Notes: generated by a model from the letters alone, not told the origin. A stretch of DNA of 64,000 bases from Pseudomonadota bacterium (GCA_021792555.1 JAJYUL010000003.1:1-64000), one strand, 5' to 3'; counted from the stretch's first letter, positions 44,756 through 55,420 are shown. A program made the numbers and translations.

Positions 44756-45988
44756 ATGACAATCAATCAACGGCAGACGATGCGGGTGCTCGAGCGGCTC
44801 TGTCCGCTCGATGCGGATGAGCTGGCGGACACGGCGCTGCGCGCCGCCGGCAGACAGCGCTTTGCCGAGGAATCCTTCCGGCCCGCGCTCGAGCGGCTGC
44901 TCGCGGCGCTCGGGGCCGAGGCCGACCTCGGTGTCTTCGGCCAGTTCGCCGCGCGCTTTGACCTGCTGCGCTGCATGCGCAACGTGCTGCGCATGGACGC
45001 GGCCGAGGAACAGGATCCGGGCATCGCCGCGCGCAGCCTCGGCCGGCCCATCTTCATCACCGGACTGCCGCGCAGCGGCTCGACCTTCCTGCACTCGCTG
45101 CTCGCCCTCGATCCGGCCAATAACGTGCCGCGCAGCTGGCAGCTCATCTATCCGTACCCGCGGCGCGATGCCTGGTTCCCGGGCGATCACCGCCGCGCGC
45201 AGGTCGCCCGTCAGCTCGCGCTGTTTCGCCTGTTCTCGCCGGGCCTTGCCCGCATGCATCCGCTCAGCGCCGACTCCCCGCAGGAATGCACCGACATCAA
45301 CGCGCACGTGTTCCGCAGTCTGCGCTTCGACAACATGTACCGGATACTGTCCTACCGCGACTGGCTGGATGATCACGGGCACGCGCCGGCCTACCGGTTC
45401 CACCGCCGCTTCCTGCAGCACCTCGACGCGCAGGGGCCGGCCGGCCGGCAGTGGGTGCTGAAAAGCCCGGACCACGTGTTCGCGCTCGATGCGCTGCGCA
45501 AGGAGTATCCCGAGGCGCACATCGTCATGCTGCACCGCGACCCGCTGAAGGTCATGGCGTCGGTCGCCCGGCTGACCGAGATCCTGCGCCGGCCGTTCAC
45601 GCGCCGCCTGGAGCGCGCCGAGATCGGTCAGGAGGTGAGCGCGCGCTGGGTGCAGGGCGTCGAGCGCATGATGGCGTTCAAGGCCGGCGGCGAGAACGTT
45701 CTGCATCTGTATTACCGGGACATCGTCGCCGCGCCGATGCAAACCGTGGCCAAGCTGTACCGGCATTGCAGACTGACCTTGAGTCCGGCCGCCGAGACGC
45801 GCATGCAGGAATACCTGCGCCGCGTTCCCCGCGGCGGCTACGCCGTGCACAACCACAGTCTCGAGGCGTTCGGCCTCGAGCCGCTCACGCTGCGCGAGCA
45901 GTTCGCCCGCTACATCAACTTCTTCGAGGTGCAGCCGGAGCGGTCCCGCCCGAGCGCGAGCCCCGTGTTCAGCGCGAGACCGGCATGA
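44756..45988 (+). CDS. Sulfotransferase family protein
   Basis: This 410-residue PAPS-dependent sulfotransferase-like protein has the 5'-phosphosulfate loop PIFITGLPRSGSTFLHSLLALDP near residue 100 and the 3'-phosphate block MLHRDPLKVMASVARL near residue 260. KSPDHVFALDAL and the C-terminal YAVHNHSLEAFGL are typical of the Sulfotransfer_3 family. The acceptor is unknown; the HpnL-like and outer-membrane neighbours suggest a lipid. GAGGAGG lies ten bases before the ATG. Its stop overlaps the next gene by four bases. Confidence 0.9.
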   Translation: MTINQRQTMRVLERLCPLDADELADTALRAAGRQRFAEESFRPALERLLAALGAEADLGVFGQFAARFDLLRCMRNVLRMDAAEEQDPGIAARSLGRPIFITGLPRSGSTFLHSLLALDPANNVPRSWQLIYPYPRRDAWFPGDHRRAQVARQLALFRLFSPGLARMHPLSADSPQECTDINAHVFRSLRFDNMYRILSYRDWLDDHGHAPAYRFHRRFLQHLDAQGPAGRQWVLKSPDHVFALDALRKEYPEAHIVMLHRDPLKVMASVARLTEILRRPFTRRLERAEIGQEVSARWVQGVERMMAFKAGGENVLHLYYRDIVAAPMQTVAKLYRHCRLTLSPAAETRMQEYLRRVPRGGYAVHNHSLEAFGLEPLTLREQFARYINFFEVQPERSRPSASPVFSARPA

Positions 45989-46959
45989 GACGGGCGAGCG
46001 CACTGACGCTGCTGCTCGGCGTGGCCGCTCTGGTGGCGATCATCGCCTATGCCGGAGGGGCCGCGGTCGAGCAGGCGGTGCTGCGCGTGGGTATCGTCGG
46101 GCTGGTGCTCGTGGCGCTGATCCATCTGCCGGTGATCGGCACGACCGGCTCGGCGTGGTACGTGATCGGCGGGCAGTTGCCGGGAGCCTCGCCGTGGAAG
46201 TTCATCTGGGCCCGCTACGTCCGCGAGGCGACGGCGGAAGTGTTGCCGTTCTCGCAGCTCGGCGGGATGGTGGCCGGCGCCCGCACGCTGACGCTGACGG
46301 GACTGCAATCCCTGCCGGTCACCGCGACGCTGCTGGCGGATGTGATCATCGAGCAGCTGGCGAAGATCCCCTACGTGCTCGCCGGCGTGGTGCTGCTGCT
46401 GCTCGGCGGACATGCTGCGCCCGTGCGGCTGCTGGCGGCGGCGCTGCTGCCGGTCGGGGTGCTCGCTCTGCTCGTGAGCGCCGGGCGCAAGCGCGCCTCG
46501 GCGCTGCTCGGCCGCAGCGCCGAGGCGCTCGCGCGCCGCTGGCCGGCGCTGCGAGGGCAGGGCACCGCCTCGCTGCAGGGGCTGTTCGGGCGGCTGTTCA
46601 GGTGGGACCGGCGGACCCTGGGGGCGCTCGCGACCCACACGGCCGCCTGGGCGCTCGGCGCCGCGGAAACCTGGGTCGCCTGTCACCTGATGGGGGTGCA
46701 GGTCAGTCCTGCCGAGGCGCTGATCATCGACAGCCTGTTCTGCGGGCTGCGCACGTTCGGGTTCGCGGTGCCCGCGGCGCTCGGCGTGCAGGAGGCCGGG
46801 TACGTGCTGGTGTGCGCGCTGGTGGGCGTGCCGGCCGCGCCGGCCGTCGCCTTGTCCCTGGTGCGCCGGGTCCGCGAGCTGCTCGTGGGCGTGCCGGCGC
46901 TGGGTATCTGGCAGCTGGTGGAGGGCGGACGGGCGCTGGCGGGGCAGTCCGACAAGTAA
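45985..46959 (+). CDS. HpnL-like / lysylphosphatidylglycerol synthase TM-region family protein
   Basis: This 324-residue polytopic inner-membrane protein has about eight helices. FSQLGGMVAGARTLTLTG and the late VPAALGVQEAGYVLVCALVGVP are signatures of the HpnL/UPF0104 family, whose members are tied to hopanoid or lipid translocation. ATGA overlap with the sulfotransferase makes cotranslation likely. A lipid flippase role is an inference from the family. Confidence 0.82.
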   Translation: MRRASALTLLLGVAALVAIIAYAGGAAVEQAVLRVGIVGLVLVALIHLPVIGTTGSAWYVIGGQLPGASPWKFIWARYVREATAEVLPFSQLGGMVAGARTLTLTGLQSLPVTATLLADVIIEQLAKIPYVLAGVVLLLLGGHAAPVRLLAAALLPVGVLALLVSAGRKRASALLGRSAEALARRWPALRGQGTASLQGLFGRLFRWDRRTLGALATHTAAWALGAAETWVACHLMGVQVSPAEALIIDSLFCGLRTFGFAVPAALGVQEAGYVLVCALVGVPAAPAVALSLVRRVRELLVGVPALGIWQLVEGGRALAGQSDK

Positions 46960-47015
46960 TTGCGCGCGGCACGTTCGATCACCCCGATCGTCTCCCGAGC
47001 GCGCGGCATGCGCCC

Positions 47016-48281
47016 ATGAAGGGACTCACGCTTCGGCATGCGCTGCGCTGCGCACCCGCCGTGCTCGCCGTGGCGGGCCTCATCGGCACGGCACACGCGG
47101 CCGAACCGGCCAAGGTCGCATTCAACTGGCTCAATCCGACCACCTGGCCGGTGGTGCCGGTGCCGAACATCTCGGTCGATCCGACCAACGGCGTCACCGT
47201 GGGCCTCATTCCCACGCTGCTCGAGCATGACCGCCGCGGGCGCATCGTGCGCATCATCGCTCCGGACATCGTGCACAACGCGAACTTCGGCTGGGGCGGG
47301 CACATGCGCATCCTCGACTTCCCGTCGGCCGATACCCAGTGGTCGGTCGTGGCCGGACTGATGCAGCACGTCGAGAGCAGCTTCGATGCGCTCTACGAGA
47401 CCGGCCTGCTGCGCACGCGGCGCTGGTCGGAGAGCACGGAGCTCTCATACAACCGCAGCGGCACCGCACGCTTCTTCGGCATCGGCAACGAATCGGCGTA
47501 TGCGGATCAGAGCGTCTTCACCGATCAGCGCCTGCGGATGCAGGCGCACCTCGGCTGGAACCTCACCCACGCGTGGCAGGTGGCCGCCGTGCTGATGGTG
47601 CAGAGAGTCAGGGTGAGCGCCGGCCATCTGCCGGGCATGGTCTCGATCACGGAGCGCTTCCCGCAGGTGCGGGGCATGGGCACGACTCACGAGGTGCTCG
47701 AGCGGATTCTGGTGACCTACGATACGCGTGACAACATCACGATACCCACGCGCGGCGTCGATGTCGTCGTCTACGCCGGGGCCGCGAGCCGCAACGCGGC
47801 GCCCGACGGCTCGCTGTTCACCGAAGCCGGCGCGGACGGCCGCTTTTATTGGTCGCCGAAGCGCTCGCTCACCATCGCCGCGCACGTCGGTCTGCGCTAC
47901 ATGCTGTCGCTGCACGATGTGCCGTTCTGGGCGCTGAGCAGCCTTGGAGGCGACCGCAGCATCGTCGGCGGACGGGAGCTGCTGCGGGGGTTCGGCGAGG
48001 GGCGCTTCTACGACCGCAACTTGTTCGTGGCGAACATCGAGTTGCGCGAGAACGTGCTCTCGCTCAACACGCTCGGTACGCGCATCATCTTGCAGATCGC
48101 GCCGTTTTACGACACGGGCCGGGTTTTCGCGCACAGCTCGACGTTTCCCATCGACAAGCTGCACAACGTGGTGGGCGTCGGGTTCCGCGGCATCGCGGCG
48201 CCGTTCATCGTCGGATACGTCGACGTCGGCTACGGCAGCGAGGGGGCGGCCGTCTTCACCGGCATCAACTATCCGTTTTAG
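47016..48281 (+). CDS. Outer-membrane beta-barrel protein (surface antigen / D15-like)
   Basis: This 421-residue protein starts at ATG 47016 with a signal peptide (APAVLAVAGLIGTAHA). The rest is alternating beta-strand sequence with a DTRDNITIPTRGVDVVVYAG strand and an LGGDRSIVGGRELLRGFGEGRF loop like the RGF motif of the Omp85 barrel, and it ends in an aromatic residue (NYPF). There are no POTRA domains, so it is a barrel-only member. It follows the HpnL-like gene by 56 bases and probably completes the operon. Confidence 0.85.
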   Translation: MKGLTLRHALRCAPAVLAVAGLIGTAHAAEPAKVAFNWLNPTTWPVVPVPNISVDPTNGVTVGLIPTLLEHDRRGRIVRIIAPDIVHNANFGWGGHMRILDFPSADTQWSVVAGLMQHVESSFDALYETGLLRTRRWSESTELSYNRSGTARFFGIGNESAYADQSVFTDQRLRMQAHLGWNLTHAWQVAAVLMVQRVRVSAGHLPGMVSITERFPQVRGMGTTHEVLERILVTYDTRDNITIPTRGVDVVVYAGAASRNAAPDGSLFTEAGADGRFYWSPKRSLTIAAHVGLRYMLSLHDVPFWALSSLGGDRSIVGGRELLRGFGEGRFYDRNLFVANIELRENVLSLNTLGTRIILQIAPFYDTGRVFAHSSTFPIDKLHNVVGVGFRGIAAPFIVGYVDVGYGSEGAAVFTGINYPF

Positions 48282-48287
48282 GCGCCC

Positions 48288-51050
48288 TCACCGCAGCATG
48301 GTGCGCACGCGCTCGAGCTGAGCGGTGAGTCCCGCGGCGGTGCGCTCGAGTTCGGCGGCGCGCTCACGCTCGCCCGCGACCACCGCGGCCGGCGCGTTGC
48401 TGACGAAGCTTTCGTTGTCGAGACGCGCGCGCACTTTGGCCAGATCGCCCTGCGCGCGCGCGAGGAGCTTCTCGAGGCGCTCGGCCTCGGCGTCCGCATC
48501 GATCAGCCCGGCCATGGGCACGAGCACGGTCAGCTCCCCGACGAGCGCCGTGGCCGATTGCGGCTCGGCCTCGCCCCGGGCGAGCAGCGTGACCGACTCG
48601 ATGCCCGCGAGACGCTCCAGATACGGCCGATGGCGTTCGAGGTACGTGCGGTCCTGCTCGCACGCGCCCTTCAGCAGCACCGGGATGCGCCGCGAGGGGT
48701 TGATGTTCATCTCGCCGCGGATCTGCCGCACGGCGAGGATCAATGCCTGGATCCAGCCCACCTCCCGCTCGCTCGCTTCATCGGCCGGAAACTCTTCCGG
48801 CAGCGGGTAGGGGGCCAGCATGACTGTCTCGCCGCCGCGTCCGGCGAGCGGTGCGACGCGCTGCCAGATCTCCTCGGTGATGAACGGCATGATCGGATGC
48901 AGCGCGCGCTGCAGCGCCTCGAGGATCCCGCTGAGCGTCCCTCGGGCGCCGCGTCGGGCCGCCGCGCTGCTCGTCTCGGACTGCAGCACCGGTTTGGTCA
49001 GCTCCAGATACCAGTCGCAGTACTCGTACCAGGTGAACTCGTAGAGCGCGTTGGCGGCGTAGTCGAAGCGGTACTCGGCGAGCGCCTTCTCGACCGTGGC
49101 GAGCGTGCGGCCGAAGCGTGAGCGGATCCAGCGGTCGGCGACCGACAGCTCGAGCGGGCCGGCGTCGCTTTGCTGCTCGCACATCAGGGTGACGAAGCGC
49201 GCGGCGTTCCACAGCTTGTTGCAGAAGTTGCGATAGCCGGCGACGCGCGCCAGATCGAAGCGGATGTCGCGGCTCGGCGAGGCGAGGGCCGCGAACGTGA
49301 AGCGCAGCGCATCCGTGCCATGGGCGGCGATGCCGTCGGGGAACTGCTTGCGCGTCGCCTTCTCGATGGCGGGCCGCTTGTGCGGCTGCATCAGACCGGT
49401 GGTGCGCTTCTCGATCAGGGCCGCCAGATCGATGCCATCGACGATGTCGAGCGGGTCGATTACGTTGCCCTTGGACTTGGACATCTTCTCGCCGGACTCG
49501 TCGCGGATCAGCCCATGGACGTACACGTCGCGGAACGGCACGTCGCCCATGAACTTCAGGCCCATCATCATCATCCTCGCCACCCAGAAGAAGATGATGT
49601 CGAAGCCGGTGATCAGCACCGTGGTGGGGTAGTAGCGGCTGAGCTGCGGGGTGCGCTGCGGCCAGCCGAGCGTCGAGAAGGGCCAGAGGGCCGAGGAGAA
49701 CCAGGTGTCGAGCACGTCCGGGTCCTGCCGCAGCGCGACGTCCGCGGCGAGACCGTGCTGGGTGCGCACGTCCTGCTCGCTGCGCCCGACGTACACGTGG
49801 CCCTGCTCGTCATACCACGCCGGAATGCGGTGCCCCCACCACAGCTGCCGGCTGATGCACCAGTCCTTGATGTTGCGCATCCATTCGAAATAGGTCTTGG
49901 CCCAGTTCTCCGGGATGAAGCGGGTGCGGCCGTCTTCCACCGCGGCGATCGCCGGCGCGGCGAGCGGGGCGATCTTCACGTACCACTGGTCGGTGAGGTA
50001 CGGCTCGAGCACCGCGCCGCTGCGATCGCCGCGCGGCACGGTCATCTTGTGCGCTTCGGTGCGCTCCAGGAGCCCCGCCGCGCTGAGCTCCTCGAGCACC
50101 CGCTGGCGCGCCTCGGCGCGCTCGAGGCCGCGCAGGCGCTCCGGGACGTTCTCGTTGAGCGTCGCGCGGGGCGTGAAGATGTTGATCTGCGGCAGGTTGT
50201 GGCGCTGGCCGATTTCGTAGTCGTTGAAATCGTGCGCCGGGGTGATCTTGACGCAGCCGGAGCCGAAGGACGCATCGACGTAGGCGTCGGCGATGATCGG
50301 AATCAGCCGCTCGGCGAGCGGCACGCGCACGCGCTTGCCGATGAGGTGCCGGTAGCGCTCGTCGTCGGGATTGACGGCAACGGCGGTATCGCCGAGGAGC
50401 GTCTCGGGCCGGGTGGTGGCCACCACGACGTGACCGCTGCCGTCCGCGAGCGGATAGCGCAGGTGCCACAGGTGGCCGTCCTCCTCGCTGCTCTGCACCT
50501 CGAGGTCGGACAGCGCCGTGAGCAGCACCGGGTCCCAGTTGACCAGGCGCTTGCCGCGGTAGATCAGGCCCTCCTCGTGCAGGCGGACGAACACCTCGAT
50601 GACCGCCTGCGACAGTCCCTCGTCCATGGTGAAGCGCTCGCGCGACCAGTCGACCGAGTCGCCGAGGCGGCGCATCTGTGCGGCCATGGTGCCGCCGGAT
50701 TGGGCCTTCCACTGCCACACGCGCTGCAGGAACGCCTCGCGGCCGAGATCGGCGCGCCGCACGCCCTCGGCCTCGAGCTGCCGCTCGACGACCATCTGCG
50801 TGGCGATGCCGGCGTGATCGGTCCCCGGCTGCCAGAGCGTGTCCTCCCCGCGCATGCGGTGGTAGCGCGTCAGGGTGTCCATCAGGGTGTGATTGAACGC
50901 GTGCCCCATGTGCAGCGTGCCGGTCACGTTCGGCGGCGGAATCATGATGCAGAACGGCGCGCCGCGGCCGCTCGCGGCGAACCAGTCGTGGGATTCCCAG
51001 CGCGCGTAGATCCGCCGCTCGATCTGATGCGGCGCGTAGACTTTATCCAT
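48288..51050 (-). CDS. valS: Valyl-tRNA synthetase
   Basis: This 920-residue class I synthetase has HIGH-type [19 protein letters not shown] near residue 40, [10 protein letters not shown], the CP1 editing domain (about 190-390), KMSKS in [15 protein letters not shown], and a C-terminal coiled coil (about 855-920). TATAAT about 35 bases upstream of the start gives it an ordinary leader. It is part of the pepA-holC-valS block, although its own promoter lies in the 50-base gap after holC. Confidence 0.98.
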   Translation of the reverse strand: MDKVYAPHQIERRIYARWESHDWFAASGRGAPFCIMIPPPNVTGTLHMGHAFNHTLMDTLTRYHRMRGEDTLWQPGTDHAGIATQMVVERQLEAEGVRRADLGREAFLQRVWQWKAQSGGTMAAQMRRLGDSVDWSRERFTMDEGLSQAVIEVFVRLHEEGLIYRGKRLVNWDPVLLTALSDLEVQSSEEDGHLWHLRYPLADGSGHVVVATTRPETLLGDTAVAVNPDDERYRHLIGKRVRVPLAERLIPIIADAYVDASFGSGCVKITPAHDFNDYEIGQRHNLPQINIFTPRATLNENVPERLRGLERAEARQRVLEELSAAGLLERTEAHKMTVPRGDRSGAVLEPYLTDQWYVKIAPLAAPAIAAVEDGRTRFIPENWAKTYFEWMRNIKDWCISRQLWWGHRIPAWYDEQGHVYVGRSEQDVRTQHGLAADVALRQDPDVLDTWFSSALWPFSTLGWPQRTPQLSRYYPTTVLITGFDIIFFWVARMMMMGLKFMGDVPFRDVYVHGLIRDESGEKMSKSKGNVIDPLDIVDGIDLAALIEKRTTGLMQPHKRPAIEKATRKQFPDGIAAHGTDALRFTFAALASPSRDIRFDLARVAGYRNFCNKLWNAARFVTLMCEQQSDAGPLELSVADRWIRSRFGRTLATVEKALAEYRFDYAANALYEFTWYEYCDWYLELTKPVLQSETSSAAARRGARGTLSGILEALQRALHPIMPFITEEIWQRVAPLAGRGGETVMLAPYPLPEEFPADEASEREVGWIQALILAVRQIRGEMNINPSRRIPVLLKGACEQDRTYLERHRPYLERLAGIESVTLLARGEAEPQSATALVGELTVLVPMAGLIDADAEAERLEKLLARAQGDLAKVRARLDNESFVSNAPAAVVAGERERAAELERTAAGLTAQLERVRTMLR

Positions 51051-51100
51051 GATCCTCGGGGGCTCGTTGCACAGCAGTCGGGGAAGGAATTATAGGGCTG

Positions 51101-51532
51101 CTACGGGGCGCGCAGCGGGTGCGTCGCCGGCTCGCAGCCGAGCTGCCGATAGGCCCTGAAGCGCGCGCGGCCGGCCTCGCGGACCGCCGGGTCGGCATCG
51201 AGGATCTCCGCGATGCGCTCGGCCGCGGCGGCGAACGGCGGCGGCTCGGGTGCGTTGGCGAGATTGATGAGCACCTCGAGCGGGCCGTCCGGGGCTCCCC
51301 CGGCGCTCAGCAGTACCGGCGCGTCGCGCCCCGCGCCGAGCCACTCGTGCGGCACGAAGCTCGTGTCGGCGAAGGTCCACAGCAGCTCATCGAAGCGCGC
51401 AAGCTCCTCCCGCTCGGTGTGCCACACCAGCACACGCTGCCCGGCGAGGTAGGCCTTCTCGGCGATCCGGCAGGCGACCTTCAGCCGCGCCGCCGGCGCC
51501 GTCTCCTCGAGTAGGTAGAAGTCCGCCCGCAA
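51101..51532 (-). CDS. holC: DNA polymerase III chi subunit
   Basis: This 143-residue chi subunit bridges the clamp loader (through psi) and single-strand binding protein. RADFYLLEE at the N-terminus, ACRIAEKAYLAGQRVLVWHTE and FVPHEWLGAG in the middle are family hallmarks. It lies between pepA and valS, the standard position, eight bases after the pepA stop. Confidence 0.93.
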   Translation of the reverse strand: MRADFYLLEETAPAARLKVACRIAEKAYLAGQRVLVWHTEREELARFDELLWTFADTSFVPHEWLGAGRDAPVLLSAGGAPDGPLEVLINLANAPEPPPFAAAAERIAEILDADPAVREAGRARFRAYRQLGCEPATHPLRAP

Positions 51533-51540
51533 CTGGCCCT

Positions 51541-53034
51541 CTACAGCTTGGCGCGCCGCAGCAGGAAGTCCGCAAGCAGCGGCGTCGGGCGGCCGGTGCT
51601 GCCCTTGTGCGCGCCGCTCTGCCAGGCGGTGCCGGCGATGTCGAGATGCGCCCAGCTCATGCCGCGGGTGAACTTGGCGAGAAACGCCGCCGCGGTGATG
51701 GCGCCGCCGTCGCGTCCGCCGATGTTGGCGAAGTCCGCGAAATTGCTCTTCAGCTGCTCGGTGTACTCCTCGGTGAGCGGCAGCGGCCAGGCGCGGTCGT
51801 CGGCGCGCACCCCGGCTTCCACGAGCTCGTGCACCAGCGCCTCGTCGTTGCCGAAGGCGCCCGAGTGATGATGGCCGAGGGCGATGACGCAGGCACCGGT
51901 GAGGGTGGCCATGTCGATGATCGCGGCGGGCTTGAAGCGCCGCGCGTAGTGCAGCGCATCGCTGAGCACCAGGCGGCCCTCGGCGTCGGTGTTGAGGATC
52001 TCCACGGTCTGACCGGAGGAGCTGGTGACGATGTCGCCGGGCTTGATGGCCTTGCCGTCGGGCATGTTCTCCACCGCCCCGACGATGCCGACGACGTTCA
52101 GCGGCAGTTTCACCTCCGCGGCGAACGAGAGGGAGGCGATCACGGCGGCCGCGCCGCTCATGTCGTACTTCATCTCGTCCATGTCCGCGCCGGGCTTGAG
52201 CGAGATGCCGCCGGAGTCGAAGGTCACGCCCTTGCCGACGAGCACCACCGGGGCCGCGCCGCTCTTGCCGCCGCGGTGCTCGATCACGATCAGCCGCGGC
52301 GGCTCGTTGCTGCCCTGGGCGACCGCCAGCAGACAGCCCATCTTCTCCCGCCGCATCGCCGGCTCATCGAGCACCCGCACGCGCAGCGAACGATGCCGCC
52401 GAGCCAGCCCGCGTGCCTGTTCGGCGAGGTAGCGCGGCGTGCAGATGTTGCCGGGGAGATTGCCAAGGTCGCGCTGCACGTTCGCGGCGCGGGCGAGCGC
52501 CTCACCGTGCGCCAGCCCGCGCTCGACGGCCGCGGCCGAGGTGCGCGTGACCGGTCCGGCGAGCACCTGCGACAGGGCGGCGGCCTTGGGCTTCTTGCCG
52601 CTCTTGAGGTCATTGATGCGGTACAGCGCGCTCACGGTGAGCTCGGCCACGCCCCGCCCGTAGTAGTAGTCGTCGAGCGCCTCGGCGTCCGGCCGCTCGA
52701 GCGCGACGGCGGCGCTCTTCACGCCGGTGCGCGCCAGCGCCCCGATGGCGCTCGAGCAGGCCTTGCGCCAGGGCTTGCGCCCGAAGCTCTTGCGCGCCCC
52801 GAGTCCGGTGAGCAGCACGCGCCGTGCGGCGAGCCCCGGCAGGTCCGCAAGCAGCAGCGTCTCGCCGGCGCGGCCCGGGAAATCCCCGCGCGCGATGAGC
52901 TTGCCCAGGCGCCCGCCGGCGGCATGATCGATCCGCCGCGCCTCCTCGGTGAGCTCGTTTTCCTCGAAAACGCCGACAATCAGGCAATCCACGTCGAGCG
53001 TGGTGATGCTCTTGCTCCAGGTCTCGAAACGCAT
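51541..53034 (-). CDS. pepA: Leucyl aminopeptidase PepA
   Basis: This 497-residue M17 enzyme has the catalytic VGKGVTFDSGGISLKP, MKYDMSGAAAVI and NTDAEGRLVLSDAL, all canonical. It cleaves N-terminal residues and, in E. coli, also binds DNA in dimer resolution and carAB control. I start at ATG 53034 with GGGAG eight bases upstream; the frame to 53106 is extension. It is divergent from lptF, as in E. coli. Confidence 0.97.
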   Translation of the reverse strand: MRFETWSKSITTLDVDCLIVGVFEENELTEEARRIDHAAGGRLGKLIARGDFPGRAGETLLLADLPGLAARRVLLTGLGARKSFGRKPWRKACSSAIGALARTGVKSAAVALERPDAEALDDYYYGRGVAELTVSALYRINDLKSGKKPKAAALSQVLAGPVTRTSAAAVERGLAHGEALARAANVQRDLGNLPGNICTPRYLAEQARGLARRHRSLRVRVLDEPAMRREKMGCLLAVAQGSNEPPRLIVIEHRGGKSGAAPVVLVGKGVTFDSGGISLKPGADMDEMKYDMSGAAAVIASLSFAAEVKLPLNVVGIVGAVENMPDGKAIKPGDIVTSSSGQTVEILNTDAEGRLVLSDALHYARRFKPAAIIDMATLTGACVIALGHHHSGAFGNDEALVHELVEAGVRADDRAWPLPLTEEYTEQLKSNFADFANIGGRDGGAITAAAFLAKFTRGMSWAHLDIAGTAWQSGAHKGSTGRPTPLLADFLLRRAKL

Positions 53035-53253
53035 TCCGCTTCTCCCGTGTGCCGGCGAGCGCCGGTGTACCCTCAGTCCCGGGCGGCGTGCCATTGAGCT
53101 GCGCAACCCGCTGCTTTATCTTCGCTACCGCTGCGTACCGCGCGGTGTTGTGTGCGCCGGGTGCGCGCGCTGCAGGGACGGCCCTCCGCGCGCGCCGCGG
53201 GCGCAAGCGAGCAGTGTAACTCAAGCCGGCGATCCGGCGGGCGGGCTCCTCGG

Positions 53254-54345
53254 GTGGGAAAAATTATCGGTCGCTACGTTTTGCGCGAGGTGCTCACCGC
53301 CTGGCTGGCGATGATGGCGGTGCTGCTGATCGTCCTTACCGCCTACGAGGTGGGGGCGGTGCTCGAGCGAGCCGCGGCCAGCCAGTTCCCCCAAGGGGTC
53401 ATCCTGCGGCTGATCTACCTCGGCCTGCTGCAGTACGTGAGCCTGGTGGCGCCCTTGGCGCTGCTGCTCGGGGTCATCTGGGCGTTCGGCCGGCTGTATC
53501 ACGACAGCGAGATGGCCGCGGCTCTCGCCTGCGGGGTGCGCCCGGCGGTGCTGTACCGGCCCGTGATCGGCCTCGCGGTCGTGGTGAGCGCGGGCCTCGC
53601 GGCGGTCACTCTGATGCTCGCGCCCACGGCGACCCATCAGGCGCTCACGCTGCGTGACCAGGCGGTGCGCGCCGGGCAGTTCGCGCCCCTCGAGCCCGGC
53701 CAGTTCCGCGCCTTCGGCGGCGGCAGCGCGGTGGTGTACGCGCAGCAGGTCGAGCCGGACGGCACGCTCGGCAACGTGTTCATCGAGCGCACTCGCGGGC
53801 CGGTGGTGGAGGTGGCCGTGGCGAACCAGGCGCGCCATACCGTCTCCCCGGACGGCAAGATGCAGACCATCGAGCTGTATCATGGCGAGCGCTTCGAGGG
53901 CGTGCCCGGGAGTCCGGAGTTTCGCATCATGCGCTTCGCCGAGCACACCGTGCCGATCCCCATGCCGCCGGCCAACGACGTCGTGACCGATCTCGATGCG
54001 GCACCGACCGCAGCGCTGTACGCATCGGCCGATCCGCGCCGTCAGGCGAAGCTGCAGTGGCGCATCGCGCTGCCGCTGATGTGTCTGGTGCTCACCGTCG
54101 TCGCGCTGCCGCTCTCGCGGCTCAGGCCGCGCCAGGGCCGCTATGCGCGCGTGTGGCTCGCGCTGGTCATTTACGTGGTGTACCTGAACCTGCTCACGGC
54201 CGGGGAGGCGTGGATCGGCCACGGCACTATTCCGGTGGTGCTCGGCCTGTGGTGGGTGCACGTGGTGGTGATTCTGCTGGCGCTGGCGATCAGCTACGGG
54301 CCGACGCTGGCGCAGCGGGCCCGTTACCCACTGGTGCGGGCATGA
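53254..54345 (+). CDS. lptF: LPS export ABC transporter permease LptF
   Basis: This protein of about 363 residues has six membrane helices split by a periplasmic jellyroll domain (about 130-270). The N-terminus GRYVLREVLTAWLAM and the coupling segment YHDSEMAAALACGV are typical. With LptG and LptB it extracts LPS from the inner membrane. The start is GTG at 53254; no Shine-Dalgarno is obvious and further upstream residues look non-coding. Its TGA overlaps the lptG ATG by four bases. Confidence 0.95.
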   Translation: MGKIIGRYVLREVLTAWLAMMAVLLIVLTAYEVGAVLERAAASQFPQGVILRLIYLGLLQYVSLVAPLALLLGVIWAFGRLYHDSEMAAALACGVRPAVLYRPVIGLAVVVSAGLAAVTLMLAPTATHQALTLRDQAVRAGQFAPLEPGQFRAFGGGSAVVYAQQVEPDGTLGNVFIERTRGPVVEVAVANQARHTVSPDGKMQTIELYHGERFEGVPGSPEFRIMRFAEHTVPIPMPPANDVVTDLDAAPTAALYASADPRRQAKLQWRIALPLMCLVLTVVALPLSRLRPRQGRYARVWLALVIYVVYLNLLTAGEAWIGHGTIPVVLGLWWVHVVVILLALAISYGPTLAQRARYPLVRA

Positions 54346-55409
54346 GCATTCTCGACCGCTACATCGTGCGCGCGATCCTCGGCTCGGTGCTGCTGGTGCT
54401 GGCGGTGTTCGTGGTGCTCGGCGGACTGTTCGCGTTCATCAGTCAGCAGCACAACATCGGGGTCGGGCACTACACGCTGGCCGATGCTCTGTGGTTCACC
54501 CTGCTCAACGTGCCGCAGCAGGCCTATCAGCTGCTGCCGATCACCGCGATGATCGGCTCGCTGATCGGACTCGGGGCGCTGGCGCGCGGCAGCGAGATCA
54601 CCGTGATCCGCGCCACAGGGATGTCGGTGCGGCGCCTGGCGGGCGCGGCGCTCATCGCCGCGCTGATCCTCATCGCCGCCGAGGCGGTGGTCGGTGAGTT
54701 CGTCGCCCCGCAGCTGCAGGCGGCCGCCAACCAGGAGCTCGCCTTCAGCCAGTACAACTCCATCAGCTTCGGCGGCGGCACCGGCGCGTGGGTGCGCGAC
54801 GGCAACATGATCTTCAACGTCGCCCGCCAGTCGAGCTCGCGGCAGTTCGGCGGCATGCAGGTCTTCGAGCTCTCGAGCACTCACCAGCTGCTTGCGGTCG
54901 GCCGGGCCACGCGCGCCACCGCGGCAGGACACGACCGCTGGCTGCTCGATGACTACACGGCCTCGCACTTCGACGGCGATCGCGTCACGGTGCGCCCTCC
55001 CGGCCAGAAGATGCTCCAATCCAACGTGTCGGCGAGCTTCCTCGGCTTCACCGTGCAGGATCCGCAGCAGATGACCCTGACCTCGCTGTGGCAGCTGATC
55101 GGCTACCTGCGCGCCAACTCCGTCGATGCCAGCCAGTACGTGTTCGCGTTCTGGTCGCGCATCGCGCGCATCGTGGCGATCGCCTTCTCGGTGCTGCTCG
55201 CCGTGCCGTTCGTGCTCGGCTCGATGCGCTCGGCGGGCGCCGGCGCGCGCACCATGCTCGGGCTCGCCATCGGCATCGCCTTCTTCCTGCTGCAGCGCCT
55301 GATCGAAAGCGGCACCATCGTCTTTCACCTCAACCCGGTGATCCTGGCGTGGCTGCCGACCGTGCTGCTCGCCACCGTGACGCTGCTGCTGCTCGCCCGG
55401 GCGCGCTGA
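54342..55409 (+). CDS. lptG: LPS export ABC transporter permease LptG
   Basis: This 355-residue partner of LptF has the same plan: MSILDRYIVRAILGSVLLVLAVF, coupling helix LARGSEITVIRATGMSVRRL, a periplasmic domain (about 130-265) and three C-terminal helices. The ATGA overlap with lptF ensures equal production. The gene is convergent with the DUF4340 gene. Confidence 0.96.
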   Translation: MSILDRYIVRAILGSVLLVLAVFVVLGGLFAFISQQHNIGVGHYTLADALWFTLLNVPQQAYQLLPITAMIGSLIGLGALARGSEITVIRATGMSVRRLAGAALIAALILIAAEAVVGEFVAPQLQAAANQELAFSQYNSISFGGGTGAWVRDGNMIFNVARQSSSRQFGGMQVFELSSTHQLLAVGRATRATAAGHDRWLLDDYTASHFDGDRVTVRPPGQKMLQSNVSASFLGFTVQDPQQMTLTSLWQLIGYLRANSVDASQYVFAFWSRIARIVAIAFSVLLAVPFVLGSMRSAGAGARTMLGLAIGIAFFLLQRLIESGTIVFHLNPVILAWLPTVLLATVTLLLLARAR

Positions 55410-55420
55410 GGCTCGCTCAG
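55406..55420. terminator. Stop-codon hairpin between convergent lptG and DUF4340 gene
   Basis: CTGAG-GCTCG-CTCAG: a 5-bp stem in which one arm contains the lptG TGA and the other the opposite-strand TGA. No T-tract follows. Confidence 0.35.
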
